Source: Candidatus Nitrosopumilus sp.
Lineage (GTDB): Archaea; Thermoproteota; Nitrososphaeria; Nitrososphaerales; Nitrosopumilaceae
NCBI GenBank assembly: GCA_029863665.1
Contig: JAOTUX010000031.1
Span: forward strand, 1-9,019
Direction of reading: 5' to 3'
DNA length: 9,019 nucleotides
Under the pieces are notes generated by a model. That model searched no databases. It saw only the letters and a list, made by a program, of their open reading frames with translations, and was not told where the DNA came from. A program made the translations under genes and the position numbers. Of the stretch, positions 1 through 5,997 are shown piece by piece. The number at the start of each line of letters is the position of its first letter. Within the stretch, counting starts at the first letter, position 1.

Positions 1-2
1 AT

Positions 3-461
3 ATTACAGGTCATATTTCAAAAATTCAAATTGTGTATTATTTTGCAGCAGAAATAATTGGAGCAATACTTGGGTCTCTTTTTGTTTTGACATTTATTGG
101 TCAAAAAGCAAATCTTGGAGCAAATACCCCTAACCATGATTTTTCAATATTACTAATTTTCCCAGTTGAAGTTTTAGCTTCTACAATGTTGATGGGTGTA
201 ATTTTTTATGTTGTGTATACAAAAGGTTTGAAAGGATTTAGTGGTGTTGCAATTGGAGGAATAGTGGGATTGGATATCTTATTTTTAGCTTTTATTTCTG
301 GAGCCTCTATGAATCCTGCTAGAGCATTATCTCCTGTATTATTTTCTGGTGATTTTGAGAATCTTTGGTTATATTGGACTGCTCCTTATATTGGAACCAG
401 TATAGCTGCTTTTCTATTCAGAAAGAAATTTCAAGCACAAAGAGCAGCAAATTACGAATAA
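3..461 (+). CDS. Aquaporin/MIP-family channel, C-terminal part (5' end outside window)
   Basis: This is an integral membrane channel of the major intrinsic protein family, which passes water or small neutral solutes. The open frame runs from the window edge (first full codon at 3) to TAA at 459-461, giving 152 visible residues. The GTG at 33 is not the real start, because the upstream residues ITGHISK continue the usual loop after the first NPA box. That box should lie about ten residues outside the window. Visible helices correspond to TM3 (from about 33), TM4 with its conserved Glu (FPVEVLASTMLMGVIF), TM5 (VAIGGIVGLDILFLAF), the second pore half-helix GASMNPAR (NPAR codons 312-323), and TM6 (WLYWTAPYIGTSIAAFLF). 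After NPAR comes Ala-Leu rather than the Asp typical of glycerol facilitators, so a water-type pore is more likely; that is inference. No signal links it to the downstream hem genes beyond a 25-bp gap on the same strand. Confidence 0.9.
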   Translation: MTGHISKIQIVYYFAAEIIGAILGSLFVLTFIGQKANLGANTPNHDFSILLIFPVEVLASTMLMGVIFYVVYTKGLKGFSGVAIGGIVGLDILFLAFISGASMNPARALSPVLFSGDFENLWLYWTAPYIGTSIAAFLFRKKFQAQRAANYE

Positions 462-486
462 TAATGACCAAAAATACCCTTGATTA

Positions 487-1764
487 GTGTCTGAATCTAA
501 AAAATTATTCAATATTGCAAAAAAGGTAATTCCTTCAGGTGTTAACAGTCCTGTTAGATATTTTGAACCATATCCATTCTTTACAAAAAAAGCCAATGGT
601 GCGTACATTTGGGATGTTGACAATAATCGATACATTGACTTTTGTAATGGCTATGGAGCCTTACTCTTAGGACATAAACGAAAAGAAATCCTCAAATCCG
701 TCTCAAATCAATTATCAAAAGGTACGCTATATTGCACTCCAACTGAATCTGAAATAGAACTTTCAAAATTAATCATTGGAAATTTCCCATCAATTGACAA
801 AGTGAGATTGATGAATACTGGTGGTGAAGCTACTATGACTGCAATTAGATTAGCACGTGGTTTTACAAAAAAGAAAAAAATAATAAAATTTGAAGGATGC
901 TATCATGGTGCACATGATTCTGTTTTGGTAAAAGCAGGTTCCGGTTCTGCACATAATGGAATTTCAGTTTCTGATGGTGGGTTAGATGAAGTTTCCAAAA
1001 ATACTCTAGTTGTAGAGTATAACAACATTGAAGATCTTGAAAAAACAATTAGAAAAAATAAAGACGTTGCAGGAGTTATTGTAGAACCAATACTGGCAAA
1101 TATGGGTTTGATCTTACCTGAAAAGAATTTTCTCTATGATTTGAGAAAAATTACCAAAGAAAATAACATCCCATTAATCTTTGATGAAGTAGTCACTGGT
1201 TTTCGAGTAGCACCAGGTGGCGCTCAAGAATATTTTGGAATAAAACCTGATCTTACTACTATGGCAAAAGCACTAAGTAATGGATTTACAATCTCTGCAG
1301 TTGGAGGAAGAAAAGAAATCATGGATTTACTTTCACCTGTAGGTAAAGTCTATCAGGCATCTACTTTTGCAGGAAATCCAATTTCTGTCAGTGCTGCAAT
1401 TAGCTCCATTAAAATAATTACCAAAATTAAAAACAAACTATACTCCAAACTTGAAAAATACAATCTTTTGTTTACTACTGCCTTGGATGATATATCTACG
1501 GACATGAGAATCCCTCATCAAATAAATTTTACAGCATCGATGTTTCAGATATTTTTTACAAATAAACCTGTAACTGATTATAATTCGTCTAAGAATGCAA
1601 ATGCAAAGAAATTCCAAAAAATGTTTAGAACGTTGTTAAAAAAAGGAATTTTTATTGCACCTTCTCAATTTGAAGTAGTTTTCTTATCTGATGCACATAC
1701 TGAAAGTGATCTAAACAAAACACTTGATGCATATCATGCGGCTCTAAAATCGGTGAAAAATTGA
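487..1764 (+). CDS. hemL: Glutamate-1-semialdehyde 2,1-aminomutase
   Basis: PLP enzyme that isomerises glutamate-1-semialdehyde to 5-aminolevulinate, the last step of the C5 route to tetrapyrroles; cytosolic. At 425 residues it has the family's normal length. Diagnostic blocks in order: SGVNSPVR (17-24), NGYGALLLGH (54-63), the PLP-phosphate region NTGGEATMTAIRLARG (110-125), FEGCYHGAHDSVLVKAGSG (135-153), the PLP-ring Asp in FDEVVTGFRV (232-241), the expected Schiff-base Lys261 in MAKALSNG, and TFAGNP (293-298). The NTGG and AKALSNG segments differ from the more usual NSGT and GKIIGGG, so it is a divergent member. The start is GTG: an in-frame TGA at 481-483 rules out any earlier start, and no Shine-Dalgarno site is visible. 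An AT-rich AATAATAAT (457-465) lies about 26 bp upstream and could be a TATA box for a leaderless message (weak). It overlaps hemC by 4 bp. Assignment rests on motifs plus the adjacent hemC/cobA/hemD. Confidence 0.93.
   Translation: MSESKKLFNIAKKVIPSGVNSPVRYFEPYPFFTKKANGAYIWDVDNNRYIDFCNGYGALLLGHKRKEILKSVSNQLSKGTLYCTPTESEIELSKLIIGNFPSIDKVRLMNTGGEATMTAIRLARGFTKKKKIIKFEGCYHGAHDSVLVKAGSGSAHNGISVSDGGLDEVSKNTLVVEYNNIEDLEKTIRKNKDVAGVIVEPILANMGLILPEKNFLYDLRKITKENNIPLIFDEVVTGFRVAPGGAQEYFGIKPDLTTMAKALSNGFTISAVGGRKEIMDLLSPVGKVYQASTFAGNPISVSAAISSIKIITKIKNKLYSKLEKYNLLFTTALDDISTDMRIPHQINFTASMFQIFFTNKPVTDYNSSKNANAKKFQKMFRTLLKKGIFIAPSQFEVVFLSDAHTESDLNKTLDAYHAALKSVKN
1752..1756 (+). promoter_or_regulatory. 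Shine-Dalgarno site that supports the hemC TTG start
   Basis: GGTGA inside the last codons of hemL, four bases before the TTG at 1761. It can pair with the archaeal anti-Shine-Dalgarno end of 16S rRNA (CACCUCC). It makes the unusual TTG, which overlaps the hemL stop as TTGA, a credible start. The translation from there, MKYIVGARGSQLS, begins where this protein family normally begins. Confidence 0.75.
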
Positions 1765-2696
1765 AGTATATTGTAGGTGCACGAGGAAGTCAGTTATCTA
1801 TAGCACAGACAAACTGGGTTATCTCTGAATTAAAAAAAGTAAACCTTGATTCTGAATATGAAATTAAAACCATTACAACGAAAGGCGATACTGATACTAG
1901 ACCATTATTTACAATCGATCAGAAAGGAATTTTTGAAAAAGAGATTGATAGAGCAGTTGCTCAAAAAGATGTAGATTTTGCTGTACATAGTCTCAAAGAT
2001 GTTCCTTCTCAACTAGATTCTAACCTTATCTTGGCATGTATTCCAAAACGTGAAGTAGTTAATGATGTTTTTATTTCCTCGGATAATTCTTCGTTAGAGT
2101 CAATCAAACCTACTGCCGTAATTGGAACAAGCTCTCTTCGTCGGGCTGTTCAAATTACTAGAAAGAGGCCTGACGTTACAGTTAAACCAATTCGAGGAAA
2201 TATTGAAACACGAATAAGAAAGACGTTGGGAGAAGATTATGATGCAATTGTGCTTGCACAGGCAGGAATAACTAGATTGGGAGTTGATACAAAATTCTCT
2301 CCTTTATCTATTGATGATTTTTTACCTTCTCCTGGTCAAGGTGCAATAGCGGTTGTTGCTCGAAATGATGATTCTCAGACAATTTCTATGCTAAAAAAAA
2401 TCGAGGACATTGACTCTAGATTAGAGATAGAAGCAGAACGTGCACTGTCAGACTATGTTGATTCTGGATGTCGATTTCCACTAGGTGCATATGCTAAATC
2501 AAATGATTCTAAAATAACTCTGACTGTGACGGCATTTTCTGTAGATGGAAAAAAATCACTAGAGGTAAAGAAAACTGGAGATAAAAAAAATCCTGAATTT
2601 ATTGGTAAAAATGCAGGAGAAGAACTTCAAGAACAAGGCGTAAATGATCTTGCATTAAATTGGAGAGAAAAAGTGGAGGAATGGAATAAAAAATGA
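1761..2696 (+). CDS. hemC: Hydroxymethylbilane synthase (porphobilinogen deaminase)
   Basis: Condenses four porphobilinogen units into hydroxymethylbilane on a covalently bound dipyrromethane cofactor; cytosolic. The 311 residues match the family length. Recognisable segments: GARGSQLSIAQT (6-17), TKGD (40-43), KGIFEKEID (55-63), AVHSLKDVPS (74-83) with catalytic Asp80, IGTSSLRRAVQ (121-131), IRGNIETR (144-151), LAQAGITRLG (165-174), LPSPGQGAIAV (188-198), and SGCRFPLGAY (235-244), where Cys237 is the expected cofactor attachment residue. Start is TTG, supported by GGTGA at 1752-1756 and overlapping the hemL TGA by 4 bp. Its own stop overlaps the cobA start as ATGA, so the two are probably translationally coupled. 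No HemB, which makes its substrate, is in the window. Confidence 0.97.
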   Translation: MKYIVGARGSQLSIAQTNWVISELKKVNLDSEYEIKTITTKGDTDTRPLFTIDQKGIFEKEIDRAVAQKDVDFAVHSLKDVPSQLDSNLILACIPKREVVNDVFISSDNSSLESIKPTAVIGTSSLRRAVQITRKRPDVTVKPIRGNIETRIRKTLGEDYDAIVLAQAGITRLGVDTKFSPLSIDDFLPSPGQGAIAVVARNDDSQTISMLKKIEDIDSRLEIEAERALSDYVDSGCRFPLGAYAKSNDSKITLTVTAFSVDGKKSLEVKKTGDKKNPEFIGKNAGEELQEQGVNDLALNWREKVEEWNKK

Positions 2697-3433
2697 CAGG
2701 AAAAGTGTATCTTGTTGGAGCTGGGCCCGGAGACAGTAAATTAATTACATTGCGAGCAGTTGAATTACTTCAAAAGGCAGACGTTGTTTTGTATGATAGA
2801 CTGGTGGGCAAAAAAATCATTTCAATGATTCCAAAATCTACAGAAAAAATTTATGTTGGCAGAGCCGTAGGTGACGATACTACTCATCAAAATACAACTA
2901 ATGATTTGATGGTAAAATGTGCAAAAACTAAAAAAAATATAGTTAGACTAAAGGGCGGTGATCCAATAATTTTTGGAAGAGGTGGAGAGGAAGCAGAATT
3001 TCTTAAGGATCACAAAGTAAAATATGAAATTGTCCCTGGAATTACCTCTGGAATTGGATCTGCAACATATGCTGGAATTCCACTGACTCACAGAAAACAT
3101 GCTTCTTCAGTAGTTTTTGTTACTGGACATGAAGATCCTGAAAAGAAAAATGAAGTAGTAAAATGGAAAAGACTTGCAAAGTCAGTTGATACCATTGTAA
3201 TTATGATGGGACTTTCACGAATTGACATTATTTGTAATCTCCTTGTGGCTGGAGGAATGGATAAAAATACTCCTGTTGCTGTAATTCAAAATGGAACCAC
3301 TCCCAAACAAAAAATGATTAAAGGAACTGTCGTAAACATTGCAAAAAAAGTAAAAGAAAATAAAATTACTCCTCCGACAAATATCATCATTGGTAAAGTT
3401 GTTGCTCTTTCTGAAACTATAGGATGGAAATAA
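2693..3433 (+). CDS. cobA: Uroporphyrinogen-III C-methyltransferase (SUMT)
   Basis: Transfers two methyl groups from S-adenosylmethionine to uroporphyrinogen III, giving precorrin-2, the branch point to siroheme, cobalamin and the archaeal siroheme-dependent heme route; cytosolic. At 246 residues it is a stand-alone SUMT with no CysG-type dehydrogenase/ferrochelatase extension. Motifs of the tetrapyrrole methylase fold: GAGPGD (9-14), LRAVELLQKADVVLYDRLV (20-38), GGDPIIFGRGGEE (88-100), VPGITSG (114-120), AGIPLTHR (127-134), VTGHED (143-148), MMGL (171-174), and VIQNGTTPKQK (197-207). ATG at 2693 overlaps the hemC TGA; an earlier in-frame ATG at 2681 is followed by a stop two codons later, so 2693 is the first usable start. 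GTGGAGG at 2673-2679 is a possible but rather distant Shine-Dalgarno site (13 bases). Its TAA shares a base with the preferred hemD ATG. Confidence 0.96.
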   Translation: MTGKVYLVGAGPGDSKLITLRAVELLQKADVVLYDRLVGKKIISMIPKSTEKIYVGRAVGDDTTHQNTTNDLMVKCAKTKKNIVRLKGGDPIIFGRGGEEAEFLKDHKVKYEIVPGITSGIGSATYAGIPLTHRKHASSVVFVTGHEDPEKKNEVVKWKRLAKSVDTIVIMMGLSRIDIICNLLVAGGMDKNTPVAVIQNGTTPKQKMIKGTVVNIAKKVKENKITPPTNIIIGKVVALSETIGWK

Positions 3434-4233
3434 TGCTAGATGGAAAAACTATTGCAATCACTCGTTCCAAAGATGATGCCTCTGAGTTCATTGATCTTGC
3501 CAAACAAAACAATGCAGTATCGATACCACTGCCTACAATAGAACTTGTCAGCAAAGGAGAGAAAATTGTTGATGAGTTTTTAGAATCTATTGAAAAATAT
3601 GATCCTGATTATTCTGTTTTTATGAGTTCAAAAGCGGTGAAACTGTTATTTGATACTGCAAAACAAATAGGAAAATTAGAGAAATTACAATTATCTGTGG
3701 CAAATACTACGGTGATGTCTGTTGGACCAAAAACCACTATTGCTCTTGAAAACGCAGGTATCAAAGTCAACCACCAACCAACGACATATTCATCAATTGG
3801 TGTAGGGGAGGAATTTACAAGAATTCATGCTGTTGGCAAAAAAGTCATTGTTCCAAGAAGTGGTGCATCAACTCCTTTTCTAAAGGAACTACTAAACAAA
3901 ATTGGAATTGATGTATTAGAGATTCATTTGTATGATGTCTGTGCTTTTAGAGATACTACTCAATGGAATGGTTTCAGAGAACTGTTTTCACAAAACAAAG
4001 TCAATGGTATTGTATTTACTAGCGCATCATCAGTTCGTGGATTCTTTGAGATAATGTCAAAAGATTATGATTCAGAAACATTGCTTACTAATCTGAAAAG
4101 AATGTCTGTAGTTTCTATTGGACCGTTTACTGCTATTGAATTAAAAAAATTTGATATCAAAAATACTGTTGCTGAAGTTCATACAGTTGCAGGTGCATTT
4201 GATGCAATGAAAAATAGTTTGACTATTGTATGA
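3433..4233 (+). CDS. hemD: Uroporphyrinogen-III synthase
   Basis: Cyclises hydroxymethylbilane to uroporphyrinogen III with inversion of ring D, supplying the substrate of the cobA product encoded just upstream; cytosolic. HemD is poorly conserved in sequence, but the two-lobed pattern is clear over 266 residues: GKTIAITRS at the N-terminus (4-12), PLPTIEL (33-39), DYSVFMSSKAVKLLFD (59-74), VMSVGPKTT (94-102), KKVIVPRSG (136-144), NGIVFTSASSVRGFFE (191-206), and VVSIGPFTAIELKK (226-239). I prefer ATG at 3433 because it forms the compact TAATG junction with cobA and gives the typical start MLDGKTIAITR. An in-frame ATG at 3424 would add three residues (MEI). Neither has a convincing Shine-Dalgarno site, so re-initiation after cobA is likely. 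It is the last gene of the hem block; the next coding frame starts 41 bp later. Confidence 0.92.
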   Translation: MLDGKTIAITRSKDDASEFIDLAKQNNAVSIPLPTIELVSKGEKIVDEFLESIEKYDPDYSVFMSSKAVKLLFDTAKQIGKLEKLQLSVANTTVMSVGPKTTIALENAGIKVNHQPTTYSSIGVGEEFTRIHAVGKKVIVPRSGASTPFLKELLNKIGIDVLEIHLYDVCAFRDTTQWNGFRELFSQNKVNGIVFTSASSVRGFFEIMSKDYDSETLLTNLKRMSVVSIGPFTAIELKKFDIKNTVAEVHTVAGAFDAMKNSLTIV

Positions 4234-4274
4234 TTGATAAACAAATTCTAATACTTTGAAGTTTATTCAAAATT

Positions 4275-4433
4275 ATGGAATATGAAATAAAAAAGAAAAT
4301 TCATATCACTTGCCCTCATTGTGAGAATCCAATTGAGACTAACATTGAGATTGAATTAGATATCAAAGACAAGAAAAAAGAAAAGAAATCTAAGAAAAAA
4401 GATAAAAAGAAATTAAAGAAAAAATCAATCTAG
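4275..4433 (+). CDS. Small hypothetical protein: single CPHC knuckle plus lysine-rich tail
   Basis: Unrecognised 52-residue ORF, ATG at 4275 to TAG at 4431-4433, in the gap between hemD and sufB. The N-terminal half reads like one strand-knuckle-strand arm of a zinc ribbon: KKKIHITCPHCENPIETNI with Cys13 and Cys16, then an acidic/isoleucine stretch (IEIELDI, 24-30). The C-terminal 22 residues are extremely basic: 15 of residues 31-50 are Lys, broken by Asp, Glu, Ser and Leu. A second CxxC is missing, so metal binding would need dimerisation, a partner, or nearby His10/His15. Lys-rich tails often bind nucleic acid or ribosomes, but that is only inference here. No Shine-Dalgarno site precedes it; CTAATA near 4249-4254 is a weak TATA candidate for a leaderless message. 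Because the tail is low-complexity and the ORF short, I judge it probably real mainly from the well-formed CPHC segment. Confidence 0.6.
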   Translation: MEYEIKKKIHITCPHCENPIETNIEIELDIKDKKKEKKSKKKDKKKLKKKSI

Positions 4434-4506
4434 CGTGTTTCAAGCATTTAGATCTACATCTATCGAATATATCCACAAATTTCTGTTTAACTTTACTTTG
4501 AGAATA

Positions 4507-4524
4507 AGCTAAAGCTATTTAGCT
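4507..4524. promoter_or_regulatory. Inverted repeat upstream of the suf promoter (candidate operator or hairpin)
   Basis: Perfect 7-bp arms AGCTAAA and TTTAGCT around the 4-base centre GCTA, ending 21 bp before the sufB TATA element. AGCTA also recurs directly at 4507 and 4513. Such a position, just beyond the TATA/BRE region, fits a dimeric regulator acting on the suf operon. The alternative is a hairpin ending the preceding small gene, since a T5 run follows at 4532-4536. The sequence does not decide between them. Confidence 0.4.
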
Positions 4525-4545
4525 GTGCCTATTTTTCCTCATGTA

Positions 4546-4556
4546 TTTATAATATA
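4546..4556 (+). promoter_or_regulatory. TATA box of the sufB promoter
   Basis: TTTATAATATA, with the TTTATAAT core centred about 25 bp before the sufB ATG at 4574. In archaea transcription starts roughly 25 bp after the TATA centre, so the message would begin at or almost at the ATG, i.e. leaderless. That agrees with the lack of a proper Shine-Dalgarno site before sufB (only GGGG at 4559-4562). No strong purine-rich BRE is evident just upstream. Confidence 0.7.
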
Positions 4557-4573
4557 ACGGGGTTATCTCGAAT

Positions 4574-5974
4574 ATGACTGCTGAAAACTTGGATATGGAT
4601 TATTCCAAATATGATTTTAAAGACTCTACAGAAATGTATGTTCACCTTAGCAAAAAAGGCCTGTCTAAGGAAACTGTAATTAGTATTAGTAAAATGAAAG
4701 AGGAACCACAATGGATGCTTGATTTTAGATTACGTTCATTTGAAATTTTTATGCAAAAACCAATGCCAACTTGGGGTGGAGATCTAAGTGTAATTGATTT
4801 CCAGAATATCTATTATTATGCAAAAGCATCTGACAAAGTAGAAAAGAACTGGGATGATGTTCCTGAAAATGTCAAAAACACATTTGACAAACTTGGAATT
4901 CCAGAAGCTGAAAAGAAATTTCTAGCAGGTGTAGGTGCACAATATGAATCTGAAGTCGTATATCATAGTTTGAGGGAAGACTTAGCAAAACAAGGAGTTC
5001 TCTTCTTGGATACTGATGCAGCTCTAAAAGAACACCCAGAATTATTCAAAAAATATTTTGGTAAAATAATTCCTCCTGAGGATAACAAATTTGCAGCATT
5101 AAATAGTGCCGTTTGGAGTGGTGGCTCATTTATCTACGTTCCACCTGGTGTCAAAGTTGACATGCCTCTTCAAGCATACTTTAGAATTAACGCAGAAAAT
5201 ATCGGTCAGTTTGAAAGAACATTGATCATTGTTGATGAAGGTGCAGAAGTACACTATATTGAAGGATGTACTGCCCCTGTCTATTCTTCAGAATCATTAC
5301 ACTCAGCTGTTGTAGAGTTAGTGGCACACAAAGATGCAAAACTAAGATACACTACAATCCAAAACTGGAGTGATGATGTATACAATCTTGTAACCAAACG
5401 TGCTTATGCATATGAAGGCGCAACAGTAGAATGGATTGATGGAAATATTGGTAGTAAATTAACAATGAAGTATCCTGGAGTTTATCTTATGGGTGAGCGA
5501 GCCTATGGTGAAACACTGTCTATTGCATTTGCCGGTAAAGGACAACATCAAGACACAGGTGCAAAAATGGTTCATCTTGCACCTAATACCACTTCAAAGG
5601 TTACATCAAAATCAGTCAGCAGATTAAATGGACGTTCAACTTACAGAGGAATGTTAAATGTAGCAAAAGGTGCAACTGGTGTCAAATCTACTGTAAGATG
5701 TGATGCATTACTATTAGATGATACCTCAAAAACTGATACGTATCCATACATGGAAATTAATCAAGAAGACGCAACAATTACTCATGAAGCTACAGTTGGA
5801 AAAATTGGTGATGAACAAATCTTCTATCTTATGAGTAGAGGATTTAGTGAGGAAGAAGCTCTATCTCTTATTGTCAATGGTTTCATGGAACCATTTACAA
5901 AAGAATTACCAATGGAATATGCCGTTGAATTAAACAGACTCATCAAACTAGAAATGGATGACTCAGTGGGATAA
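4574..5974 (+). CDS. sufB: Fe-S cluster assembly scaffold protein SufB
   Basis: Core scaffold on which iron-sulfur clusters are built, acting with SufD and the ATPase SufC in the cytosol. The 466 residues are typical. An N-terminal helical region (MKEEPQWMLDFRLRSFE, 41-57) leads into the right-handed beta-helix core. Residues matching those important in E. coli SufB are present: Cys232 in YIEGCTAP, Gln263 and Trp265 in IQNW, Lys275 in VTKRAYAYEG, Cys376 in TVRCDALLLDD, and His404-Glu405 in ITHEATVGKI. The C-terminal helical segment (DEQIFYLMSRGFSEEEAL, then NGFMEP) is standard. It is the first gene of the suf operon, behind a TATA box 25 bp upstream, with no good Shine-Dalgarno site, so a leaderless start is likely. 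SufC is not adjacent on either side. Confidence 0.97.
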   Translation: MTAENLDMDYSKYDFKDSTEMYVHLSKKGLSKETVISISKMKEEPQWMLDFRLRSFEIFMQKPMPTWGGDLSVIDFQNIYYYAKASDKVEKNWDDVPENVKNTFDKLGIPEAEKKFLAGVGAQYESEVVYHSLREDLAKQGVLFLDTDAALKEHPELFKKYFGKIIPPEDNKFAALNSAVWSGGSFIYVPPGVKVDMPLQAYFRINAENIGQFERTLIIVDEGAEVHYIEGCTAPVYSSESLHSAVVELVAHKDAKLRYTTIQNWSDDVYNLVTKRAYAYEGATVEWIDGNIGSKLTMKYPGVYLMGERAYGETLSIAFAGKGQHQDTGAKMVHLAPNTTSKVTSKSVSRLNGRSTYRGMLNVAKGATGVKSTVRCDALLLDDTSKTDTYPYMEINQEDATITHEATVGKIGDEQIFYLMSRGFSEEEALSLIVNGFMEPFTKELPMEYAVELNRLIKLEMDDSVG

Positions 5975-5981
5975 TATCCCA
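5967..5981. promoter_or_regulatory. Palindrome over the sufB stop codon, with a possible internal sufD promoter
   Basis: Arms TGGGAT and ATCCCA separated by AAT; the sufB TAA lies within it. The central ATAATAT (5971-5977) lies about 24 bp before the sufD ATG, the same geometry as the sufB TATA box. Since sufD lacks a Shine-Dalgarno site, an internal leaderless promoter with an overlapping regulator site is possible; a small mRNA hairpin is the other reading. Both are inference. Confidence 0.35.
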
Positions 5982-5997
5982 AACCTATTGATTAATC

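Noticed and set aside
33..461. GTG at 33 as the start of a short complete membrane protein
   Set aside because: The frame stays open to the window edge and the residues before the GTG fit the loop between the first NPA box and TM3 of aquaporins, so the gene is truncated by the window, not short.
414..635. Minus-strand open frame across the aquaporin end and hemL start
   Set aside because: It overlaps two well-supported plus-strand genes, its translation has no recognisable family pattern, and it has no ribosome-binding site; a shadow frame.
863..1048. Minus-strand open frame inside hemL
   Set aside because: Lies wholly within a conserved enzyme core and its Phe/Leu/His-rich translation reflects the reverse complement of Lys/Glu codons.
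4364..4427. A/G-rich tract as a simple DNA repeat or a replication-type element
   Set aside because: It is irregular (AAG, AAA, GAT, TCT codons mixed) and is fully explained as the lysine-rich tail of the small ORF.
4449..4456. TAGATCTA 8-bp palindrome upstream of sufB
   Set aside because: Short, far from the TATA box, and expected by chance in AT-rich DNA.
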